This document shows positions 27,301 to 34,915 of a stretch of DNA of 35,134 nt, in pieces. The translations under genes and the position numbers were made by a program. Each line of letters begins with the position of its first letter. Position 1 is the stretch's first letter. The stretch comes from a virus. The DNA lies in IMG/VR virus record IMGVR_UViG_3300047359_000221, positions 1 to 35,134 of that record. One strand, 5' to 3'. The notes under the pieces are model-generated. The model saw only the letters and a program-made list of their open reading frames with translations, did no database searches and had not been told where the DNA came from.

Positions 27301-27871
27301 AGGTGATTTTAAAAACGACACTCAAAAAGAAGCATTAGAACGACAACTGGCTAAAACTAGAGATATACAGCAAGAAAGAGGATATGCTAGTAATATGCTT
27401 CCTGATGGAGTCACAGTAGACGAAGTAAGTGGTAAGTTTAGAGCAAGTGCCGCACAAGTTGGAGAAGATGGCACACAAGTCATGGCACAACTTTTTGATA
27501 ATTTAGACGAAGCAAAAGAATATACACAATCAGATCCTTATGCTACTGAAGCAGGGCAAGCATTAAGATCAGAATTAGATGCCAACTTTGCTGAGATGAT
27601 GGGCGAAGTAGATGCATCTGGAGCAGCCTTAGGTGCACCAGTCGTTGATATTGCACCTGAACCAACAGAAGATGATGACTTTCATTATCAAAAAGATACA
27701 GGAGACGGTCAACTTGCCCAAACTGATACTGGTAGTGGAGAAATGACTGAATATGAAAAACGTAGTCTAGCACTGCAAGAACAGCAGATTGCGAAACTGG
27801 CTAGGATTGACAATGCGACAACAGAGACAGCAGACGGTACCCAAAAAATTGCAATCAACTCGTCAGTTTAA
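24359..27871 (+). CDS. Probable tail tape-measure protein
   Basis: The 1,170-residue protein has the usual composition of a tape measure: helical, Ala/Glu/Lys/Gln-rich, with little Cys. Residues 1-80 look coiled-coil (FNENLNSMNASLGTLSGNLD). Residues about 190-520 are further helix-rich sequence. A hydrophobic segment lies at about 519-560 (NPFTGALGLGTLALGGFTLA) and a Gly/Ala-rich segment at about 650-705 (FIPIIGTAIGGIIGGALGAY), either of which could insert in a membrane. The C-terminal third is charged. T4's measure, gp29, has 590 residues. Homology to gp29 is not visible, so the call rests on composition, length and position. AGGA lies nine bases before the ATG. It is followed directly by the portal gene. 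Confidence 0.7.
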   Translation: MDDFSPEEMREFNENLNSMNASLGTLSGNLDILSRTLNDTSNSLNKSAEELEKTAERTSIAETKKGEKTAQANDDIEATAKKMAGALRIATGAVVSFSGALVSGVEGFDKYSQAVSGFGDSAKQTGDALGGFGKVIGNAVNIITEFTVITMKQADAQNQFAKEMNRMGAIVDTTTQELAEQARAAGASAGDLAEMSVMITQSSQALASFGAGTSEGLSNLMEVFALSDEQERTMRRYGYTLREAQEQQLYYIELQRTSGINMQAREMTEQDVRIKSLQYAKTLNTLSELTGIQAGQLKEEQAAVQADLRNKIRNMRDQNDIERLKKQLDGNITAEKRASIEAEIKAREQEVQVRLDAGNQFAGLLGKDMAAKVMNVIGTGAFDENTKELANLGLNAAELKDRFAGLTAGSDEYRQAVAETTGELVGGVRRNVDRFGKSMELAANASEIGAAVGINDTTTDRSMKFMSEEDAVNRVLESFDEVAESTEKGKDAQKDLAAELQVFETNVRTSADEFLNAINPFTGALGLGTLALGGFTLALGVATTSLYGMAGSGAGSGILDMFTGGKGGKVGRGLGAAKNFLTKGATRFAAPLAAGMSIYSGFSEASEGRDEADAQLNEVLLAEDSSKAEIQRAKEQHEIDTKQANRGGAGTAIGGTGGAIAGAAAGAAIGSFIPIIGTAIGGIIGGALGAYGGAKGGSAIAENYLSPEDLKMYEASDAEYALMTDEEKDKYNEIRDAIKEQTRLQEEEAERLEKAYNDNYEEIKKIGLYDKDLLGNSEVNFEMLAQMRDDGSLSQEMLEAMLYDNDLSEADTALVQKQLDLMKANAEKDEEKDKKEKEVAEVKEPDENSGRTLDMSPENLAKIFEADLKATAKRDAEEQAEKERVAVVKAKEEAVKEQITPEVVANALKETGTGAPEGLVDTEQLLATTKVVEDMVAVADTTAKTLVTSDLEKKLDGDQGSKKHEDFMARKEERLAKKLEEGDFKNDTQKEALERQLAKTRDIQQERGYASNMLPDGVTVDEVSGKFRASAAQVGEDGTQVMAQLFDNLDEAKEYTQSDPYATEAGQALRSELDANFAEMMGEVDASGAALGAPVVDIAPEPTEDDDFHYQKDTGDGQLAQTDTGSGEMTEYEKRSLALQEQQIAKLARIDNATTETADGTQKIAINSSV

Positions 27872-27878
27872 CTAAATA
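27872..27878 (+). promoter_or_regulatory. Late-type element CTAAATA before gp20
   Basis: CTAAATA begins one base after the tape-measure stop codon and 33 bases before the portal start, in the same context (ACTAAATA) as the elements at 24291 and 30891. Confidence 0.4.
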
Positions 27879-27904
27879 TATAATATAAAGAGAACCTATA
27901 CCAC

Positions 27905-29698
27905 ATGGCATATACAAAGAAATTTTTAAACAAGAGCGGAGTATCAAGTCCGATATCGGGAGGCAACAGTAATCCTGGGTCTTGGAATGGTGTAGGTGCT
28001 TCAGAAGAAGGTTATTCAAATACTGACTTCGGCTACAAGAATTACATGAGTAGACTTCCTGAAGTTTACACAGGACATCCTAACAGAATAGAAAGATATA
28101 ATCAGTACGAGATGATGGATGTTGATGCTGAGATTAATGCGTGTTTAGATATCATTGCAGAATTCAGCACACAAAAGAATGATCATAATCACACACCATT
28201 TAACTTTGAGTTTAGAGATGAGCCTACTCCACATGAGATGGACTTGTTATCTAAGCAGTTACAACAATGGTGTAAGTTAAATGAATTTGATACTCGTATG
28301 TTTAAGATGTTCAGAAACGTCATCAAGTACGGAGATCAAGTCTTTGTAAGAGATCCAGAGAACTTTAAACTCTACTGGGTTGACATGGTTAAAGTCATTA
28401 AAGTTATTGTTAATGAGAGTGAAGGTAAACTTCCTGAGCAGTATGTTATTAAAGACTTAAACATTAACTTACAGAACTTAACAGTTGCACAGAAAACAAA
28501 CACAGATTTTGCCGCTAACCCAACAACAGGATTAGGTGGTACTGGTGGCGGTGGCGGAGCAGGTGGAGGCGGATATACAGTCCCATCTATGCCATACAAC
28601 ACATCAGGTAGTAGATTTACATTAGGACAAGCAGAATCAGCAATCGATTCTAATCATGTTGTTCACTTGTCACTAACAGAAGGCTTAGATCGTTTCTGGC
28701 CTTTCGGACAATCAATCTTAGAGAACATCTTTAAAGTATATAAACAGAAAGAACTATTAGAAGATGCTATCTTAATCTATCGTGTACAACGTGCGCCAGA
28801 ACGTAGAATGTTTAAGATTGACGTAGGTAACATGCCTAGTCACTTAGCAATGGCATTCGTAGATAGAATTAAAAACGAGATTCATCAAAGACGTATTCCA
28901 AGTATTCACGGTGGACAGTCTGTAGTTGATGCTACATATAATCCACTATCAATGAATGAAGATTACTTCTTCCCAGTTACATCAGAAGGTAGAGGATCAT
29001 CTATCGAAGTTCTCCCAGGTGGACAGAACTTAGGCGAGATCGATGACTTAAAATACTTTAATAATAGATTAGCAAGAGGACTGCGTGTACCTAGTTCATA
29101 CTTACCCACAGGTCCTGATGACAACACAACACCTCTAAACGACGGTCGTGTTGGTACTGCTATGATACAAGAATTTAGATTCAATCAGTATTGTGAAAGA
29201 CTACAAAATTATATCTGTCAGAAACTTGATGATGAATTTAAATTATTCTTGCGTTGGAGAGGTTTTAACATCGACACACAGATGTTTGATTTATCATTTA
29301 ATCCTCCTCAGAACTTTGCCGCTTATCGACAAAGTGAATTAGATACAGCAAGAGTTAGTACTTTTGGTGCAATGGAAGCATTTCCTTATATCTCTAAACG
29401 TTTTGCACTAGAAAGATTCTTAGGATTATCTGAAGAAGAAATTAATAAGAATGAAAAACTTTGGGGAGAGGAAAACACTGAAGCACAAGATGCTGATCCA
29501 TCAGGTTCTGATCTTAGAAACATTGGAGTATCTACAGGAGACTTTGATGCAGACATAGAAACTAGTGAAGAAATCGAAGACCAAGAAAACTTAGAAGACT
29601 TTGGAGACATGGACGTTGCAGGACCAGTAGGAACCCCGGGTACAGCAACTGGTTCAGTCGAAGGCGCTGGAGAAGTAGGCGGCACTCAAGGCGTCTAG
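27905..29698 (+). CDS. gp20: Portal vertex protein gp20
   Basis: This protein forms the dodecameric channel at the capsid vertex through which DNA is packaged and to which the neck attaches. The family signature is clear: YNQYEMMDVDAEINACLDII, then MFRNVIKYGDQVFVRD, QSILENIFKVYKQKELLEDA, LIYRVQRAPERRMFKIDVGN and RGLRVPSSYLPTGPDDN. At 597 residues it is slightly longer than T4 gp20 (524). A Gly-rich loop (TGGGGGAGGGGY, near residue 215) interrupts the chain and may be an exposed insertion. The C-terminus is acidic and Gly-rich. The ribosome site is weak (AAAGAGAA). Its stop TAG overlaps the next start by one base. Confidence 0.95.
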   Translation: MAYTKKFLNKSGVSSPISGGNSNPGSWNGVGASEEGYSNTDFGYKNYMSRLPEVYTGHPNRIERYNQYEMMDVDAEINACLDIIAEFSTQKNDHNHTPFNFEFRDEPTPHEMDLLSKQLQQWCKLNEFDTRMFKMFRNVIKYGDQVFVRDPENFKLYWVDMVKVIKVIVNESEGKLPEQYVIKDLNINLQNLTVAQKTNTDFAANPTTGLGGTGGGGGAGGGGYTVPSMPYNTSGSRFTLGQAESAIDSNHVVHLSLTEGLDRFWPFGQSILENIFKVYKQKELLEDAILIYRVQRAPERRMFKIDVGNMPSHLAMAFVDRIKNEIHQRRIPSIHGGQSVVDATYNPLSMNEDYFFPVTSEGRGSSIEVLPGGQNLGEIDDLKYFNNRLARGLRVPSSYLPTGPDDNTTPLNDGRVGTAMIQEFRFNQYCERLQNYICQKLDDEFKLFLRWRGFNIDTQMFDLSFNPPQNFAAYRQSELDTARVSTFGAMEAFPYISKRFALERFLGLSEEEINKNEKLWGEENTEAQDADPSGSDLRNIGVSTGDFDADIETSEEIEDQENLEDFGDMDVAGPVGTPGTATGSVEGAGEVGGTQGV

Positions 29699-30552
29699 TG
29701 AAACTTAAACATATTATCACATCTGGATGTAGTTTCGGTGATGCTTATACTTCATGGACATGGCCTCATGTACTAGAATCACATATCAAATCATTAGACC
29801 CTAATGTAACATTCGATCACAGAGGCATGGGTCATCAAGGTCAAGAACTCATACAAAAGAAAACAACAAATGCTATTATAGATGCAATAGATAATGGTAT
29901 TGATCCGTCTGAAATAGGTGTTGTTGTTTCTTGGAGTGGTAATGATCGAAAAACCTGGTACATAACAAACAAAGATTATATTGGTGATATCAAAGATCAC
30001 TGGAGTACATCCGGTGGAGATATGTGGGACATACAATTTTGTAATCTCAAAAATAATAGAGAAGGCGTTGAAGTAATAGAATATAATAATAAAAACGGAA
30101 ACTATTTTGTTCAATACAATCCTAACGGTGGTTGGTATCACTCTGCATGGAATCATAGAGAACCTAAATTTATCAATGATTATATGATGTTTACTGAACC
30201 TGTTATTGACAGAGATTATGATAAACATAACATACATTCATTGCATCTTGCATTAGAAAATATGATTATGTTGCAAAATACATGTAAAGTACACGGTATT
30301 AAATTTTATCATCAGTATTACATGGATCACACATACAAAGATATTGAAGCCTGTAAAGATCATCCTATCATAGAATATCTTTATAAACAACTAGATCAAA
30401 CGATTAGAGTAAAGCCTGCAATACATGAATATGTTAAACCTTTTGGCATGACAATATCAGAAGAAGATGTGCATCCTAATGAAGAAGGGCATCAGAAATA
30501 CTTTAATGACATTCTAAAACCCTTTTTAGAAGAAAAAAACTTTTTTGAATAA
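29698..30552 (+). CDS. SGNH/GDSL-like hydrolase
   Basis: The 284-residue protein has the catalytic blocks of SGNH hydrolases: S12 in SGCSFGD, a glycine block (RGMGHQGQE), N82 in SWSGND, and D257/H259 near the end in EDVHPNEEGHQKYF. These enzymes hydrolyse esters, for example acyl or acetyl groups on glycans or lipids. It starts with GTG, overlapping the portal stop (TAGTG), so its level should follow that of the portal. T4 has no gene here. The location suggests a late product, either a virion-associated esterase or a cell-envelope enzyme, but no signal peptide is seen. The substrate is unknown. Confidence 0.8.
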   Translation: MKLKHIITSGCSFGDAYTSWTWPHVLESHIKSLDPNVTFDHRGMGHQGQELIQKKTTNAIIDAIDNGIDPSEIGVVVSWSGNDRKTWYITNKDYIGDIKDHWSTSGGDMWDIQFCNLKNNREGVEVIEYNNKNGNYFVQYNPNGGWYHSAWNHREPKFINDYMMFTEPVIDRDYDKHNIHSLHLALENMIMLQNTCKVHGIKFYHQYYMDHTYKDIEACKDHPIIEYLYKQLDQTIRVKPAIHEYVKPFGMTISEEDVHPNEEGHQKYFNDILKPFLEEKNFFE

Positions 30553-30560
30553 ATATTAAT

Positions 30561-30791
30561 ATGAAATTATTTGAAATGTTCGATGCGGCAGTACCAGGAT
30601 ACCAAGAAGTTGGTGATGACAACTCCAAACCTATCTGGAGAACTTCTAGGAAAACAAAATTAACATTAAGTCAAATTAGAAAGTTACGTAAAATGTTAGA
30701 TGTTAGAAATTATGAAAAATCAAAACATTTGACCAAAGTTAGAAATCAATATGGTGCAAAACCAGATCCAGAGGCTGGTCCTAGTATCTAA
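30561..30791 (+). CDS. Small basic protein between portal and prohead core genes
   Basis: The 76-residue protein starts MKLFEMFDAAVPGYQEVGDD, has a basic middle (WRTSRKTKLTLSQIRKLRKM) and ends GAKPDPEAGPSI. I recall a similar small conserved protein at the same place, after gp20, in marine T4-like phages, with no assigned function. A role in head assembly is inferred from position; T4 has the small core protein gp67 here but that one is acidic. There is no clear ribosome site, so it may depend on the upstream gene eight bases away. Confidence 0.75.
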   Translation: MKLFEMFDAAVPGYQEVGDDNSKPIWRTSRKTKLTLSQIRKLRKMLDVRNYEKSKHLTKVRNQYGAKPDPEAGPSI

Positions 30792-30798
30792 TTTTTGT

Positions 30799-30820
30799 AA
30801 TCAGAAATTGTCTGATTTTA
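30799..30820 (+). terminator. Weak intrinsic terminator after the small basic protein
   Basis: AATCAGA-AATTG-TCTGATT forms seven pairs followed by TTA. It begins eight bases after the stop codon. It has few G-C pairs and a short U-tract, so termination is probably partial. Confidence 0.45.
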
Positions 30821-30852
30821 TCTATTCTTACCTCAAAATCATCAAAAACGCA

Positions 30853-30880
30853 AAAAAGTAGTACTTAAATAGTACTTTTT
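30853..30880 (+). repeat. AT-rich hairpin with nested direct repeat before the prohead core promoter
   Basis: AAAAAGTA (30853-30860) pairs with TACTTTTT (30873-30880). The sequence TAGTACTT also appears twice in direct orientation here, eleven bases apart. It sits just before the CTAAATA element and could be a second 3' end for upstream transcripts or a regulatory site. Confidence 0.4.
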
Positions 30881-30891
30881 ATAACTACACA

Positions 30892-30898
30892 CTAAATA
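30892..30898 (+). promoter_or_regulatory. Late-type element CTAAATA before the prohead genes
   Basis: ACTAAATA lies 43 bases before the prohead core start. It is the only late-type element before the gp21-gp22-gp23 run, so it may serve the whole block. AGGAG lies ten bases before the start codon. Confidence 0.45.
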
Positions 30899-30940
30899 TC
30901 TCTACAAAGCCATACTTTATTATATCAGGAGAAAAGTACA

Positions 30941-31753
30941 ATGGAAAACAAGAAATTTGAACAATTAATCGATCTCATTATTAATGAAGACGAAGAACAG
31001 GCGAAAGAACTGTTTCACAACATCGTTGTAGAAAAATCAAAAGAAATCTATGAGTCTATCATGGAAGACGAAATGAAAGACAGTGATGACTTAGAAGAAG
31101 GCATGGGCGGTCAAGTTGGTGATCTTGCTGACGAAGTCCAAGCAGAAGAATCAGGAGTTGCTGAAGATGCTGAAGAAGAAATTGATATAGATTCAGAAGA
31201 AGTTTTCGACATCGAAGGTGATGATGATGTAGATGCTACTTTAGACATCGAAGCAAATTCATCTGAAGAAGTAGAAGATGCAGTTGTAAGAATTGAAGAC
31301 AAACTCGACACATTATTAGACGAGTTTGAAGCAATCATGGCAGACGAAGACGAATTAAAAGGCCGTGATGATGAGATGGATGCAGACTTGCATGACATCG
31401 AAGACGAAATAAAAGACCAAGAAGTAGACGTAGACGTTTCTGTTGATGACGAAGAAGTAGTTGCTGAAGCAATTAATCTTCCTAAAGTCACAGCAAAGAT
31501 GGGAGACAACGGTGAAAACACTAAGTCCCCTGTAGACGCAAATTCAGGTCAAAAAGGAATGGATTCACACCCAGTCGATTTCGACAAAGGTAGTGATGAA
31601 AAAGGACGCCCTGCTCCGACTGCTAAAGACGTAGAAGGTGCTTCTTCATTCCAAAACGTACCTGGAAACAACAAAGGACCTAAATTAAGTCCTGCTCCAA
31701 AGCCCGTGACATCACAGGGTGAAGGTACAAATACTAAATCTGTAATAGATTAA
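30941..31753 (+). CDS. Acidic prohead core protein (gp67/gp68-like)
   Basis: The 270-residue protein is extremely rich in Asp and Glu from about residue 45 to 180, with Ser/Gly/Pro-rich sequence afterwards. The first 40 residues (FEQLIDLIINEDEEQAKELF, then HNIVVEKSKEIYESI) resemble the conserved start of prohead core proteins of the gp67/gp68 type, which pack inside the scaffold and are cut by gp21. The context is diagnostic: it lies directly before the protease gene. No Cys is seen and no fold can be named. The longer acidic part is unlike the 80- and 141-residue T4 proteins. Confidence 0.7.
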   Translation: MENKKFEQLIDLIINEDEEQAKELFHNIVVEKSKEIYESIMEDEMKDSDDLEEGMGGQVGDLADEVQAEESGVAEDAEEEIDIDSEEVFDIEGDDDVDATLDIEANSSEEVEDAVVRIEDKLDTLLDEFEAIMADEDELKGRDDEMDADLHDIEDEIKDQEVDVDVSVDDEEVVAEAINLPKVTAKMGDNGENTKSPVDANSGQKGMDSHPVDFDKGSDEKGRPAPTAKDVEGASSFQNVPGNNKGPKLSPAPKPVTSQGEGTNTKSVID

Positions 31754-31765
31754 GGACTGATACAA

Positions 31766-32407
31766 ATGGCTTTGTATCTTAAAGAACACTTATCATTCGA
31801 CCGTGCCGAAATGATGGTCGAATCGGTAAAAGAAGGTGATTCTAATTTGAAGACTCTTTATATGAAGGGTATCTTCATTCAGGGAGGGGTAAAAAACGCC
31901 AATGAACGTGTTTACCCCGTTTCTGAAATCAAAGACGCCGTAGACACACTCAACGAACAAATACAAGAAGGTAATTCTGTATTAGGTGAAGTGGATCATC
32001 CTGATGATTTAAAAATTAATTTAGATCGTGTTTCACATATGATTACTAATATGTGGATGGATGGACCTAATGGCTACGGCAAATTAAAGATTTTACCAAC
32101 TCCGATGGGTCAGTTAGTTCAGACCATGTTAGAGTCAGGGGTAAAACTCGGAGTATCTAGTAGAGGTAGCGGAAACGTTAACGATTTAGATGGCCGAGTC
32201 AGTGATTTTGAAATAATCACTGTAGATATTGTTGCTCAACCAAGTGCTCCTAATGCATACCCTAAAGCAATATACGAAGGTCTGATGAATATGACCAACG
32301 GACATAAAGTTTTAGAAGTTGCAAGAGAAGCAAGAGGCAATAAACAAGTAGAACGGTTTTTGAAGGACGAGGTAACTCGTCTTATCAAAGATTTAAAAAT
32401 CGACTAA
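31766..32407 (+). CDS. gp21: Prohead core protein and maturation protease gp21
   Basis: This is the serine protease that digests the scaffold and trims head proteins after consensus (L/I)-x-E. The catalytic His lies in VLGEVDHPDDL (near residue 77) and the Ser in GVSSRGSGNV (near residue 131), as in the gp21/U9 family. The start of the domain is seen in MKGIFIQGGVKNANERVYP. The length of 213 matches T4 gp21 (212). AAGGA is nine bases before the ATG and overlaps the previous stop. It precedes gp22 and gp23 in the usual head-gene order. Confidence 0.95.
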   Translation: MALYLKEHLSFDRAEMMVESVKEGDSNLKTLYMKGIFIQGGVKNANERVYPVSEIKDAVDTLNEQIQEGNSVLGEVDHPDDLKINLDRVSHMITNMWMDGPNGYGKLKILPTPMGQLVQTMLESGVKLGVSSRGSGNVNDLDGRVSDFEIITVDIVAQPSAPNAYPKAIYEGLMNMTNGHKVLEVAREARGNKQVERFLKDEVTRLIKDLKID

Positions 32408-32425
32408 AATAGAGGGGAAAACAGC

Positions 32426-33532
32426 ATGTTAGATGCTATCAAACCATTAATTGATTCAGGTCTTATTAATGAAGATGTTGCAAGTGAACTAGAAAGCACT
32501 TGGAGCACTAAGTTAACTGAGGCTAAAGATCAAGTTCGTGGTGAACTTAGAAATGAGTTCGCACAAAGATACGAACATGACAGAAGTGTGATGGTTGAAG
32601 CCCTGGATAAGATGATTACAGAATCTCTCTCAGAAGAAATTAAAGAATTTCACGAGGAGAAGACTGCAATTAACGAAGACCGCGTAAAAGCAAAAATGAA
32701 ACTTAAGGAAAGTGCGAAGAAATTTAATAACTTTATGGTAACTAAGTTAGCAGAAGAAATTAAAGAACTACGTGCAGACCGTAAGGTTCAGTTGGAAAAC
32801 CAAGATAAACTTCAAAAGTTTATCACTCATGCATTGGCTAGAGAGATCAAAGAATTTGCTCAGGATAGACAAGCAGTGGTAGAACAACGAGTCAAGTTAG
32901 TTGCTGAAGGTCGTACACAATTAGAAGCATTGAAAGAGAAGTTTATTTCTGAAAGTGCCGCAAGATTGAGTAAGTCTGTAGCATCTCATCTTAAAGGTGA
33001 GTTATCACAACTTAAGGAAGATATTCAAATTGCTAGGGAGAATAACTTCGGTCGTAAGATTTTTGAAACATTTGCAGGTGAATTCAGCACAACTTATCTT
33101 AATGATAAGGCTGAAACACGTAAGATTGTTTCTGACTTGAACGACAAAGAACAAGAACTAGCCGAGTCAATGGCTAAACTTGCGAAAGCAACGCAAATCA
33201 TTGAATCAAAAGAACGTGAAGTTAACATTATTAAAGAATCTACTCAACGTGAAAAGACTTTAGACAGTTTAGTGTCATCTTTGAACAAAGAGAAGGCTCA
33301 AGTGATGCGATCTTTATTAGAAAGTGTTCAGACGCCAAAACTGAAGAACGCATTTGATAAGTATTTACCAGCAGTATTGAACGAAGGAAGTGAAAAGAAA
33401 TCTGAAAAGGCATCTTTAACTGAATCTGTTTCGACTGCACAAACAGGTAATAAATCTGCCAAGAAAGAACAAGTTAGGGACGAGGATGTTGATAACAACG
33501 TCATCGATCTTAAGCGCCTGGCAGGGCTTTAA
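32426..33532 (+). CDS. gp22: Prohead scaffold protein gp22
   Basis: This is the main internal scaffold around which the capsid assembles, later degraded by gp21. The 368-residue chain is almost all charged heptad-like helix, with repeated phrases such as SLSEEIKEFHEEK, KLAEEIKELRADR and ALAREIKEFAQDR at intervals of about 47-54 residues. The C-terminal third has RSLLESVQTPKLKNAFDKYL, a typical gp22 motif. T4 gp22 has 269 residues. GAGGGGA precedes the ATG. It lies between gp21 and gp23. Confidence 0.92.
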   Translation: MLDAIKPLIDSGLINEDVASELESTWSTKLTEAKDQVRGELRNEFAQRYEHDRSVMVEALDKMITESLSEEIKEFHEEKTAINEDRVKAKMKLKESAKKFNNFMVTKLAEEIKELRADRKVQLENQDKLQKFITHALAREIKEFAQDRQAVVEQRVKLVAEGRTQLEALKEKFISESAARLSKSVASHLKGELSQLKEDIQIARENNFGRKIFETFAGEFSTTYLNDKAETRKIVSDLNDKEQELAESMAKLAKATQIIESKEREVNIIKESTQREKTLDSLVSSLNKEKAQVMRSLLESVQTPKLKNAFDKYLPAVLNEGSEKKSEKASLTESVSTAQTGNKSAKKEQVRDEDVDNNVIDLKRLAGL

Positions 33533-33568
33533 TTTAAACTAGACATAGAAATTTAGGAGAAAATAACC

Positions 33569-34768
33569 ATGTCACAAGTACTCTTAGAAAGCCGTTGGGA
33601 CGAAACAAAAGACGCCCTACTTGAAGGCTTAAAAGGCACTCGCCGATCAACAATGGGTGTTATCCTTGAAAACACTCGCAAAGGTCTCTTAAATGAGAAT
33701 GCTACCGCAGGTAGTACCTCTGCAGGAAATATTGCTACACTTAACCGTGTAATCTTACCAGTAATCAGAAGGGTTATGCCTACTGTTATTGCTAACGAAC
33801 TAGTCGGCGTACAGCCAATGACTGGTCCTGTTGGACAGATTCACACTTTACGTGTACGTTATGCTCAGTCATTGACTGATAATTCAGCAGCCGCTACATC
33901 TGTAACTGCTGGTGAAGAAGCATTATCACCATTCAAAATCGCACAGGCGTACTCACGTACAGCCCAAGGAACTGCGACTGCGAACTCTTATACAGGTGCT
34001 GATACAGCAACTTTAGAAGGTAACGGTGGTAAGCAAATCAGTGTGCAAATCTTAAGACAGGCAGTTGAAGCCAAGTCACGTAAGTTACAAGCACGTTGGA
34101 CATTTGAAGCCGCTCAGGACGCACAGTCTCAGCACGGCATCGATGTTGAAGCAGAAATTATGGCTGCTTTAGCACAAGAAATCACTGCTGAAATCGATCA
34201 GGAGATTTTACTATCTCTTAGAACGTTAGCGGCAACTGAGTTCACTTATAACCAGGCAGCGGTATCAGGTACTGCTACTTATGTTGGTGATGAACATGCG
34301 GCACTTGCTGTATTAATCAACAGAGTTGCAAACTTGATTGCTCAAAGAACACGTAGAGGCGCAGGTAACTGGGCTGTTGTGAGTTCTGCGGCCTTAACTG
34401 TATTACAATCTGCAACTACATCAGCATTTGCACGTACAACTGAAGGTACTTTTGAAGCACCTACTAACACTAAGTTTGTTGGTACGTTGAACGGCGCTAT
34501 GCGTGTTTTCGTTGACTCTTATGCACCTGATACTCAAGCAGTATTAGTTGGATACAAAGGTTCATCTGAAACTGATGCGGCGGCTTTCTATTGCCCATAT
34601 ATTCCATTAATGAGCAGTGGTGTTGTACTAGATCCATCAACATTCGAACCAGTCGTATCATTTATGACACGTTACGGATATGTAGAGTTAACTAACACTG
34701 CATCATCTTTCGGTAACGCGGCTGACTACGTTGGTGAAATCGCAGTTCAAAACTTAACTTTCCAATAA
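33569..34768 (+). CDS. gp23: Major capsid protein gp23
   Basis: This is the shell-forming HK97-fold capsid protein. Recognisable gp23 segments are NRVILPVIRRVMPTVIANEL, VGVQPMTGPVGQIHTLRVRY, then RKLQARWTFEAAQDAQSQHG and a C-terminal SSFGNAADYVGEIAVQNL. At 399 residues it is short compared with T4 gp23 (521) and with most marine versions I know. Candidate gp21 cleavage sites of (L/I)-x-E type are I-L-E at residues 32-34 and L-N-E at 41-43. TAGGAG lies nine bases upstream of the start. A strong terminator follows. Confidence 0.96.
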   Translation: MSQVLLESRWDETKDALLEGLKGTRRSTMGVILENTRKGLLNENATAGSTSAGNIATLNRVILPVIRRVMPTVIANELVGVQPMTGPVGQIHTLRVRYAQSLTDNSAAATSVTAGEEALSPFKIAQAYSRTAQGTATANSYTGADTATLEGNGGKQISVQILRQAVEAKSRKLQARWTFEAAQDAQSQHGIDVEAEIMAALAQEITAEIDQEILLSLRTLAATEFTYNQAAVSGTATYVGDEHAALAVLINRVANLIAQRTRRGAGNWAVVSSAALTVLQSATTSAFARTTEGTFEAPTNTKFVGTLNGAMRVFVDSYAPDTQAVLVGYKGSSETDAAAFYCPYIPLMSSGVVLDPSTFEPVVSFMTRYGYVELTNTASSFGNAADYVGEIAVQNLTFQ

Positions 34769-34771
34769 GCC

Positions 34772-34801
34772 GATTATTATATAATCAACTTATTATAAGT
34801 T
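34772..34801 (+). repeat. Two tandem AT hairpins before the gp23 terminator
   Basis: GATTAT-TAT-ATAATC (34772-34786) and AACTTA-TTA-TAAGTT (34787-34801) are adjacent six-pair hairpins with three-base loops, starting four bases after the gp23 stop. They stand in a row with the terminator hairpin and may protect the 3' end of the capsid mRNA. Confidence 0.45.
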
Positions 34802-34803
34802 TT

Positions 34804-34834
34804 AGGAAGAGTCTTTTAGGCTCTTCCTTTTTTT
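34804..34834 (+). terminator. Intrinsic terminator of gp23
   Basis: AGGAAGAGTC pairs with GGCTCTTCCT in ten pairs (one G-U) around a TTTTA loop, followed by a run of seven T. This is a classic Rho-independent terminator, the clearest in the window. Confidence 0.92.
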
Positions 34835-34861
34835 CTGGCTTCCCAATTTAATAGTAAATAC

Positions 34862-34890
34862 TTGACAATACTAACCAAAGGTTGTATAAT
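34862..34890 (+). promoter_or_regulatory. Consensus sigma-70 promoter
   Basis: TTGACA (34862-34867), a 17-base spacer and TATAAT (34885-34890) match the bacterial consensus exactly. Initiation is expected near 34897. It lies between the gp23 terminator and the next gene and should work with host polymerase early in infection. Confidence 0.88.
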
Positions 34891-34915
34891 AGTAAGATAA
34901 GTTTGGAGAACACAT

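Noticed and set aside
31111-31521. A Ser-rich minus-strand frame opposite the acidic prohead core protein
   Set aside because: It is the complement of GAA/GAT-rich codons, low complexity and antisense to a well-placed gene.
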